A stretch of DNA of 27,065 bases from Egerieenecus sp048201975. GTDB taxonomy: Bacteria > Bacillota > Clostridia > Christensenellales > Aristaeellaceae. Position numbers and translations under genes: made by a program. Of the stretch, positions 22,195 to 27,065 are shown piece by piece. The stretch covers positions 1 through 27,065 of the forward strand of contig DBFBGQ010000003.1 in the NCBI GenBank assembly GCA_048201975.1, read 5' to 3'. Positions within the stretch are counted from its first letter, which is position 1. Each line of letters opens with the position of its first letter. Below the pieces are notes generated by a model, which was not told the origin of the DNA, did no database searches, and was given only the letters and a program-made list of their open reading frames with translations.

Positions 22195-24531
22195 TCACTC
22201 CTCCGTGGCGGTTACGCCGTGCTTCACCCGGTCATGCTCCTCGGCGCGCTTGGCGTTGTTGAAGCGGTCCAGCGTGCCCACCAGATAGCCGGTAATCCGG
22301 CGAATGCGCTCAAAGGGGCGGCCATCCTCATGGCGGTGGCAGCAGGGGCACTCATCGCCGATGATCCCGTTGTAGCCGCACACGGGGTCCCGGTCCACGG
22401 GGTGGTTGATGGAGCCGTATCCCACGCCCTTGTCGTGCATGAAGCGGACGATCTTTTCAAAGGCGTCCAGATTTTGCAGGGGATCGCCGTCCATCTCCAC
22501 ATAGCTGATGTGGCCGGCGTTGGTCAGCTCATGGTAAGGGGCCTCCACGCTGATCTTGTGGAAGGCGGAGCAGGGGTAGTACACCGGCACATGGAAGCTG
22601 TTGGTGTAGTATTCCCGATCCGTCACCCCGGGGATGACGCCAAACTTCTCCCGGTCGATGCGCACGAAGCGGCCGCTGAGCCCCTCGGCAGGGGTAGCCA
22701 GCAGGGTGTAGTTCAGCTTGCGCTCCTGGGAGAGGCGGTCCACATACTTGCGCATGAAACCGATGATCTCCAGGCCCAGGTTCTGGCTCTCCTCGCTCTC
22801 CCCGTGGTGGGCGCCCCGCAGGGCCACCAGCGTCTCCGCCAGGCCGATGAAGCCGATGGACAGCGTGCCGTGCTTGAGCACCTCGCCCACCTCGTCGTTC
22901 CAGTCCAGCTTCTCCGAATCGATCCACACGCCCTCGCCCATGAGGAAGGGGAAGTTTTTGACCTTCTTTTTGCAGATGATGGCCATCCGCTCGTCCAGCT
23001 GCTCGGTGACCAGCTGCAGCTTGCGCTCCAGCTCCTCAAAGAACCACTGCACGTCGCCCCGGGCTTTGATGGCGATGCGGGGCAGGTTGATGGAGGTGAA
23101 GGACAGGTTGCCCCGGCGGGGGGAGATCTCCCGGCTGGGGTCATAGACGTTGCCCATCACCCGGGTGCGGCAACCCATGTAGGCAATCTCCGTCTCCGGA
23201 TGGCCGGGCTTGTAGTACTTCAGGTTATAGGGCGCGTCCACAAAGGAGAAGTTGGGGAAGAGCCGCTTGGCGCTGGTGCGGATGGCCAGGCGGTACAGGT
23301 CGTAGTTGGGATCGCCGGGGTCGTAGGACACGCCGGACTTCACCCGGAAAATCTGAATGGGGAAGATGGGCGTCTCCCCGTGGCCCAGCCCCGCCTCCGT
23401 GGCCAGAAGCACGTTGCGCACCACCATGCGCCCCTCGGGGGAGGTGTCCATGCCGTAGTTGATGGAGGAGAAGGGCACCTGCGCGCCCGCCCGGCTGTTC
23501 ATGGTGTTCAGGTTGTGGATCAGCGCCTCCATGGCCTGGAAGGTGGCCCGGTCCGTCTCCTTGGCGGCCTTTTCCTGGGCGAAGTCCAGCATGCGGTCGC
23601 ACAGGGCCTCGTCCTGGGTCATCTCCAGCAGCTGGGCCTTCAGGGCGGCCCGGTGATCGGGCTGCTCCTCCAGGGTGGGCTCGGCGCCGGCGGCCTTCAT
23701 CAGGCCCACCAGGCGTTCCGCGGCGTCCTCGGCGTTTTCCACGCCGCACAGCAGCTCCAGCGCCCGGGCCAGGTTGGCCTGATAGCGCTTGATAAATGTC
23801 TTGCGCACCCCCGGGGCCATGCCGTAGTCAAAGTCCACAATGCTCTGGCCGCCGTGCTGGTCGTTCTGGTTGGCCTGGATGGCGATGCAGGCCAGGGCGG
23901 AATAGCTGGAGATGTCCATGGGCTCCCGCAGGGTGCCGTGGCCGGTGCTGAAGCCGTCCCGGAACAGGGTGGTCAGGTGAATCTGGCAGCAGGTGGTGGT
24001 GAGGGTATAGAAATCCTTGTCATGGATATGAATGTCGCCCTCGGCGTGGGCCTGGGCAAACCGGGGATCCAGCACGTACATATCATAGAACTGCTTGGCG
24101 CCCTCGGAGCCGAACTTCAGCATGGCGCCCATGGCGGTGTCCCCGTTGATGTTGGCGTTTTCCCGCTTGATGTCGGAATCCACGGCATCCTTGAAGGTGA
24201 TGTCCTCAAAAATCTTCATCAGGCGGGTGTTCATTTCCCGCACCCGGCTGCGCTCGGCCCGGTAGAGGATGTACGCCTTGGCGGAGCGGACGAACCCCTT
24301 TTCGATCAGCACGCGCTCCACGGTGTCCTGCACTTCCTCCACCGTGGGCACGCTGCCGATGCTCTCGTTGTTCTCCAGCTCCTCGATCACCCGCTGGGTC
24401 AGCTGCTCGGCCGTTTCCTGGCCCTTGGCGCTGCCGCTGGCCTCAAAGGCCTTCATAATCGCCGCCTCGATCTTGCTGGCGTCGAAGGCCACGGTGCGGC
24501 CGTCCCGCTTTTTGATGCTCTTCATGGTCAT
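22195..24531 (-). CDS. nrdD: Anaerobic (class III) ribonucleoside-triphosphate reductase
   Basis: This 778-residue enzyme makes dNTPs from NTPs with a glycyl radical. An N-terminal ATP-cone (residues 5-95: IKKRDGRTVAFDASKIEAAI) provides allosteric control. The body contains HIHDKDFYTLTTTCCQIHL and the catalytic core. The C-terminus holds a zinc site (CGYNGIIGDECPCC) and the radical motif RITGYLVGTLDRF, whose Gly is residue 748. The ATG at 24531 follows GGGGGAGG by eight bases; an ATG two codons later is also possible. The operon with nrdG has a consensus promoter and two NrdR-like boxes. No aerobic reductase is in the window. Confidence 0.97.
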   Translation of the reverse strand: MTMKSIKKRDGRTVAFDASKIEAAIMKAFEASGSAKGQETAEQLTQRVIEELENNESIGSVPTVEEVQDTVERVLIEKGFVRSAKAYILYRAERSRVREMNTRLMKIFEDITFKDAVDSDIKRENANINGDTAMGAMLKFGSEGAKQFYDMYVLDPRFAQAHAEGDIHIHDKDFYTLTTTCCQIHLTTLFRDGFSTGHGTLREPMDISSYSALACIAIQANQNDQHGGQSIVDFDYGMAPGVRKTFIKRYQANLARALELLCGVENAEDAAERLVGLMKAAGAEPTLEEQPDHRAALKAQLLEMTQDEALCDRMLDFAQEKAAKETDRATFQAMEALIHNLNTMNSRAGAQVPFSSINYGMDTSPEGRMVVRNVLLATEAGLGHGETPIFPIQIFRVKSGVSYDPGDPNYDLYRLAIRTSAKRLFPNFSFVDAPYNLKYYKPGHPETEIAYMGCRTRVMGNVYDPSREISPRRGNLSFTSINLPRIAIKARGDVQWFFEELERKLQLVTEQLDERMAIICKKKVKNFPFLMGEGVWIDSEKLDWNDEVGEVLKHGTLSIGFIGLAETLVALRGAHHGESEESQNLGLEIIGFMRKYVDRLSQERKLNYTLLATPAEGLSGRFVRIDREKFGVIPGVTDREYYTNSFHVPVYYPCSAFHKISVEAPYHELTNAGHISYVEMDGDPLQNLDAFEKIVRFMHDKGVGYGSINHPVDRDPVCGYNGIIGDECPCCHRHEDGRPFERIRRITGYLVGTLDRFNNAKRAEEHDRVKHGVTATEE

Positions 24532-24569
24532 GCCGGTTTCCTCCCCCTATAAGCCTCGGTCCCTTGAAT

Positions 24570-24585
24570 ACACAACAGGTTGTTG
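24570..24585. promoter_or_regulatory. NrdR-like box 2 of nrdDG
   Basis: ACACAACAGGTTGTTG is an imperfect palindrome resembling the NrdR consensus (ACAC-AT-rich centre-GTGT). Its centre lies 32 bases from that of box 1, about three helical turns, as is usual for paired NrdR sites. It is the weaker of the two on sequence alone. Confidence 0.65.
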
Positions 24586-24600
24586 CCATAATGCATATAA

Positions 24601-24618
24601 GGCACAATATCTTGTGCC
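24601..24618. promoter_or_regulatory. NrdR-like box 1 of nrdDG
   Basis: GGCACAATATCTTGTGCC is a palindrome with a single central mismatch pair and closely matches the NrdR box. NrdR is an ATP-cone repressor of ribonucleotide reductase genes. Both boxes lie just downstream of the predicted transcription start, consistent with repression. Confidence 0.8.
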
Positions 24619-24639
24619 GCTCAATGTGCGAACGCAATC

Positions 24640-24668
24640 ATTATAGGAGCATGTCCTGCCCTTGTCAA
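24640..24668 (-). promoter_or_regulatory. Consensus sigma-A promoter of nrdD-nrdG
   Basis: On the minus strand this reads TTGACA, a 17-base spacer, then TATAAT, a perfect consensus match. The start is predicted near 24633, about 100 bases before the nrdD ATG. Such a strong promoter fits a gene kept in check by a repressor. Confidence 0.92.
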
Positions 24669-24800
24669 TAGCTTTTCCGGGCGGAAAGCCACGAAAGCGA
24701 GCAAACTCCGATGATAAAATTTTTGTAATATTTTGTTCCCCTCCGTCGAAAAAAGCCGGAAAACAGCGCCATAATTGGAAGAAAAAGACTGCGGAAGGCG

Positions 24801-24829
24801 TTGACTTTTTCCCCGCAAATGGGTATCAT
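24801..24829 (+). promoter_or_regulatory. Sigma-A promoter of corA
   Basis: TTGACT (24801-24806), a 17-base spacer, and TATCAT (24824-24829). Transcription should begin near 24836, giving a leader of about 200 bases before the corA ATG. The sequence between the nrdD promoter and this one (24669-24800) is AT-rich and shows no gene. Confidence 0.82.
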
Positions 24830-24835
24830 GATACC
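24822..24835. promoter_or_regulatory. Perfect palindrome over the corA -10 (probable operator)
   Basis: GGTATCATGATACC is a perfect 14-base palindrome covering the whole -10 element and the bases up to the start site. A repressor bound here would block RNA polymerase. The regulator cannot be named from the site. Confidence 0.6.
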
Positions 24836-25034
24836 AAGCGCGGCGCGCGAAACGGATCAGAAAGGGAGTGAACCCGCCACATGGACGGCGACCCGTACAG
24901 TACCATTCAGCAGCATTGTACCATAGCAACCAGGCGGAAAGCTCCCATGAACGCCATCGGCTGAGGCCGAGGGCGAATTTTGCGGCCTGTTCTGCCTGAA
25001 AGAGCGTCTTTTGGGAAAGGACAGGTGTTTTTTC
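24836..25034 (+). promoter_or_regulatory. Structured corA leader, candidate riboswitch or attenuator
   Basis: The leader folds into a closed domain. GGGAG (24864-24868) pairs with CTCCC (24942-24946) and CCGCC (24874-24878) with GGCGG (24933-24937), enclosing a GTACA/TGTAC hairpin (24895-24921). A second hairpin follows (TCGGC/GCCGA at 24957-24970, extended by CGCC/GGCG). Last comes a terminator-like stem ending in six T against the start codon. The CAGGC in the first domain (24931-24935) is complementary to GCCTG at 24985-24989 in the terminator, which would allow a switch. I do not recognise it as the M-box, manganese, NiCo or cobalamin class, but covariance-model searching was not possible. 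Confidence 0.6.
24986..25033 (+). terminator. Terminator/SD-sequestering hairpin at the end of the corA leader
   Basis: CCTGTTC (24986-24992) pairs with GGACAGG (25019-25025, one wobble), and AAAGA (24999-25003) with TCTTT (25007-25011) inside. TG and six T (25028-25033) follow, one base before the ATG. The right arm contains the only ribosome binding site (AAAGGACAGG), so the hairpin could act on both transcription and translation. Confidence 0.6.
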
Positions 25035-25973
25035 ATGCGCAGAATTTTCAAAACCGTGGACGATCATCTCACCGAGTGCACCACCCTGGAGAAGGGCTGC
25101 TGGGTGCACCTGCAAAACCCCACCAAGGAAGAAATCGACGGGCTGAACACCCGCTTCGCCCTGGACCCCACGTACCTGGCGGCGGCGCTGGACGAGGAGG
25201 AAAGCGCCCGCATCGAGCACGAGGGGGACCAGACGCTGATCATCGTGGATATCCCCTATGTGGAAAGCGAGGGCAGCGGATATATCTACAGCACCATCCC
25301 CCTGGGCATCGTGCTGGTGGACGAAATCATCATCACCGTCTGCACCCGGGATACGCCCATCATTGCGGACTTTACCCAGGAGCGGGTGCGGAACTTCTGG
25401 ACGTTCAAGCGCACGCGCTTCATCCTCCAGCTGCTCCACCGCAACGCCAGCCGCTTCCTCGCCTACCTCAAGCAGATCGACAAGTCCAGCATGCACGTGC
25501 AGGAAAAGCTGGAAAAGAGCAGCCGCAACCAGGAGCTGCTGCAGATGATGAAGCTGGAGAAATCCCTGGTGTTCTTCTCCACCTCCCTCAAGGGCAACGA
25601 GCTGGTGATGGAGAAGCTCCTGCGCCAGGAGTCGGTGCTCAAGCGCTTCCCCGAGGATACGGACCTATTGGAGGATGTGATCATCGAGAACAAGCAGGCC
25701 ATGGAGATGTGCGCCATCTACCGGGATATCATGAGCGGCACCATGGACGCCTTCGCCAGCATCATCAGCAACAACCTGAACATTACCATGAAGGTGCTCA
25801 CCAGCCTGACCATGGTGCTCTCCGTGCCCACCATCATCGCCTCCCTGTGGGGAATGAACGTGCAGGTACCCTTTGCGGACACCAGCATGGGCTTCTGGTT
25901 TGTGATCGTGCTTACCGTAGTCTGCTCGCTGATCGCCTTCCTGTTCATGTACAAAAAGCGCATGTTCAAGTAA
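25035..25973 (+). CDS. corA: CorA-family divalent cation transporter
   Basis: This 312-residue protein belongs to the CorA superfamily of pentameric Mg2+ (or Co2+/Ni2+) channels. It has a large cytoplasmic N-terminal domain and two C-terminal membrane helices. The signature GMN lies at residues 273-275 (SLWGMNVQVPF), directly after the first helix (LTMVLSVPTIIASLW), and the tail is basic (YKKRMFK), as in the family. The long helix with NELVMEKLLRQESVLKRFPED precedes them. The ATG at 25035 is preferred; an in-frame TTG at 25011 is an alternative. Expression is probably controlled by the palindromic operator and the structured leader, consistent with metal-responsive regulation. Confidence 0.94.
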   Translation: MRRIFKTVDDHLTECTTLEKGCWVHLQNPTKEEIDGLNTRFALDPTYLAAALDEEESARIEHEGDQTLIIVDIPYVESEGSGYIYSTIPLGIVLVDEIIITVCTRDTPIIADFTQERVRNFWTFKRTRFILQLLHRNASRFLAYLKQIDKSSMHVQEKLEKSSRNQELLQMMKLEKSLVFFSTSLKGNELVMEKLLRQESVLKRFPEDTDLLEDVIIENKQAMEMCAIYRDIMSGTMDAFASIISNNLNITMKVLTSLTMVLSVPTIIASLWGMNVQVPFADTSMGFWFVIVLTVVCSLIAFLFMYKKRMFK

Positions 25974-26010
25974 GGCGCTTCCGCGAGCGGGGGGTTTTTG
26001 CGGCAAATCC

Positions 26011-26040
26011 TTGACGCGCAAGGGTTCCCGGTGATATAAT
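26011..26040 (+). promoter_or_regulatory. Sigma-A promoter of the YebC-family gene
   Basis: TTGACG (26011-26016), an 18-base spacer, and TATAAT (26035-26040), about 50 bases before the start codon at 26092. Confidence 0.82.
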
Positions 26041-26091
26041 ACAGCGTTCCTGAATATTTTTGACGTTTCATAGAACCGTGGGAGGGATACG

Positions 26092-26838
26092 ATGTCCGGT
26101 CATTCCAAGTGGCATAACATCCAGGCGAAAAAGGGCAAGGCGGACGCCGCCCGGGGCAAGATCTTCACCAAGATCGGCCGGGAAATCGCCATCGCCGTGC
26201 GCGAGGGCGGCAGCAACCCCGACGTAAACGGCAAGCTGCGGGATGTCATTGCCAAGGCCAAAGCCAATAACATGCCCAACGACAATATTACCCGCTCCAT
26301 CAAAAAGGCCGCGGGCGAGCTGGGCAATGTGGATTACGAACAGATCACCTACGAGGGCTACGCTCCCGGCGGCGTGGCGGTCATCGTGGAAACCATTACC
26401 GACAACCGCAACCGCACCGCCAGCGACATCCGCCACTGCTTCGCCAAGGTGGGCGGCAACATGGGCACCACCGGTTCGGTGAGCTTCATGTTCGACCAGA
26501 AGGGCGTGCTGGTGGTGGAGCGGGAGCCCGGCAGCGACGAGGACGAGATGATGATGCTGGCACTGGACGCCGGCGCCGAGGACGTGAAGGTGGACGAGGA
26601 CGCCTTCGAAATCTATACCGCCCCCAACGACCTGACCGCCGTGCGCGAAGCCCTCGAAAAGCAGGGCATCGCGTCCTTCCTTACCGCCGAGGTGCAGATG
26701 ATCCCCCAGAACACCGTGGCCGTGGAAGGCGAAAACCTCGAAGCAATCCAGAAAATGCTGGAGCTCCTGGACGACTACGACGACGTGCAGGAAGTGTTCC
26801 ACAACGCGGAACTCCCCGAAGAGGAAGAAGAAGAATAA
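26092..26838 (+). CDS. YebC/PmpR-family protein (TACO1-like)
   Basis: The 248-residue protein starts with the invariant family sequence MSGHSKWHNIQAKKGKADAA and continues with GKIFTKIGREIAIAVREGG, DNITRSIKKAAGE and YEGYAPGGVAVIVE, all hallmarks of YebC proteins. The family was long called transcriptional regulators; more recent work links members to translation, easing ribosome stalling at proline stretches, as for mitochondrial TACO1. The three-domain layout and length are normal. The C-terminus ends in a run of Glu, and the last third is very acidic. GGGAGGG precedes the ATG. It has its own promoter and is followed by a chain of hairpins. Confidence 0.95.
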   Translation: MSGHSKWHNIQAKKGKADAARGKIFTKIGREIAIAVREGGSNPDVNGKLRDVIAKAKANNMPNDNITRSIKKAAGELGNVDYEQITYEGYAPGGVAVIVETITDNRNRTASDIRHCFAKVGGNMGTTGSVSFMFDQKGVLVVEREPGSDEDEMMMLALDAGAEDVKVDEDAFEIYTAPNDLTAVREALEKQGIASFLTAEVQMIPQNTVAVEGENLEAIQKMLELLDDYDDVQEVFHNAELPEEEEEE

Positions 26839-26851
26839 CAGACCATTGACA

Positions 26852-27065
26852 AAGGGGCTGTTTCCAGAAGGAAGCAGCCCCTTACAGCGTGTCAAAAAAG
26901 TGGGCAAGCCCACTTTTTCGAGGAAGCAACTTCGGCCAACCAGAGGTCGTCCGAAGTTGTAAGGAATTGATTTTGCAAGCAAAATCAACCACCCAGCAAG
27001 GCGCTGCTTTTCATTGCATGAAAAACAGCGGTCGCAAAGCGACTTGGCTTTTCAAAAGAAAAGCC
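26852..27065. repeat. Chain of seven consecutive inverted repeats (hairpin array)
   Basis: Seven stems follow almost without gaps. H1: 26852-26865 with 26870-26883 (14 pairs, one wobble). H2: 26895-26904 with 26909-26918. H3: CAACTTCGG 26927-26935 with 26951-26959. H4: TTGATTTT 26967-26974 with 26981-26988. H5: 27002-27014 with 27018-27030 (one mismatch). H6: GTCGC 27031-27035 with 27039-27043. H7: GGCTTTTC 27046-27053 with 27058-27065. The stems differ in sequence from one another, so this is not a tandem repeat. No open reading frame of note lies here. The array reaches the window edge and may continue. Confidence 0.85.
26895..26918 (+). terminator. Intrinsic terminator of the YebC-family gene
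   Basis: AAAAAGTGGG pairs with CCCACTTTTT around a CAAG loop; five T close the stem on the plus strand. It is the second hairpin of the array at 26852-27065 and the only one that looks like a conventional terminator. Confidence 0.7.

Noticed and set aside
22153..24552. A 799-codon plus-strand open frame opposite nrdD
   Set aside because: Antisense shadow of nrdD with no recognisable motif. nrdD has complete catalytic motifs and a consensus promoter.
24836..25034. corA leader as a known M-box, NiCo, manganese or cobalamin riboswitch
   Set aside because: The conserved core words that I know for these classes are not present in the right order. It is kept as an unassigned structured leader.
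25974..26005. Possible terminator after corA (CGCT/AGCG stem followed by G6 and T5)
   Set aside because: The stem is only four pairs and separated from the T run by G residues. It was too weak to list as a feature.
26852..27065. Hairpin chain as a CRISPR array or integron attC array
   Set aside because: The stems are not copies of one another and there are no equal-length spacers. No attC core sites or cassette genes are visible.

Overview
The window looks like a chromosome segment of a GC-rich, low-oxygen-adapted member of the Clostridia (Firmicutes). The clues are strong AGGAGG-type ribosome binding sites, sigma-A promoters with 16-18 base spacers, a T-box leader in front of ileS, an LCP cell-wall protein, an oxygen-sensitive class III ribonucleotide reductase with its activase, asnA, plsX-acpP-rnc, and a long eukaryote-like IleS. 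Almost everything is core metabolism or information processing. The only mobile-element trace is a broken transposase at the left edge. I saw no tRNA, rRNA, CRISPR array or phage genes.

Layout. 1-862: remnant of an IS1182-type transposase, internally deleted and frameshifted, running off the left edge. 863-1087: inverted repeat and gene-free sequence. 1088-3092 (minus): asnA, a Sel1-repeat protein and a P-loop kinase-like protein, the last two overlapping by four bases. 3261-5420 (plus): an LCP protein and a tandem GNAT protein, each with its own promoter. 5493-7554 (minus): plsX-acpP-rnc. 7688-8972 (plus): mntP and thymidine kinase. 9086-16928 (minus): ileS under a T-box, a terminator, then a degenerate GH4-like protein, a methyltransferase, an RluA pseudouridine synthase, tgt and an iron-sulfur/flavin protein. 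17364-19458 (plus): a YwaF-like membrane protein, a HAD phosphatase and a small secreted protein. 19645-24531 (minus): nrdD-nrdG, then a GNAT protein and a MATE transporter. 24801-26838 (plus): corA and the YebC-family gene. 26852-27065: an unbroken chain of seven hairpins that reaches the right edge.

How the parts work together. The ileS-to-tgt block groups tRNA charging with RNA modification. The nrdD promoter is followed by two NrdR-like boxes whose centres are 32 bases apart, which predicts dNTP-responsive repression. The corA promoter carries a perfect 14-base palindrome on its -10 element and is followed by a roughly 200-base structured leader. That leader ends in a terminator-like hairpin touching the start codon.

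The strongest candidates for something undescribed are the corA leader (24836-25034), the hairpin chain at the right edge (26852-27065), and the GH4-fold protein that lacks its catalytic motifs (12453-13754). All family assignments come from reading the translations; no database search was run.
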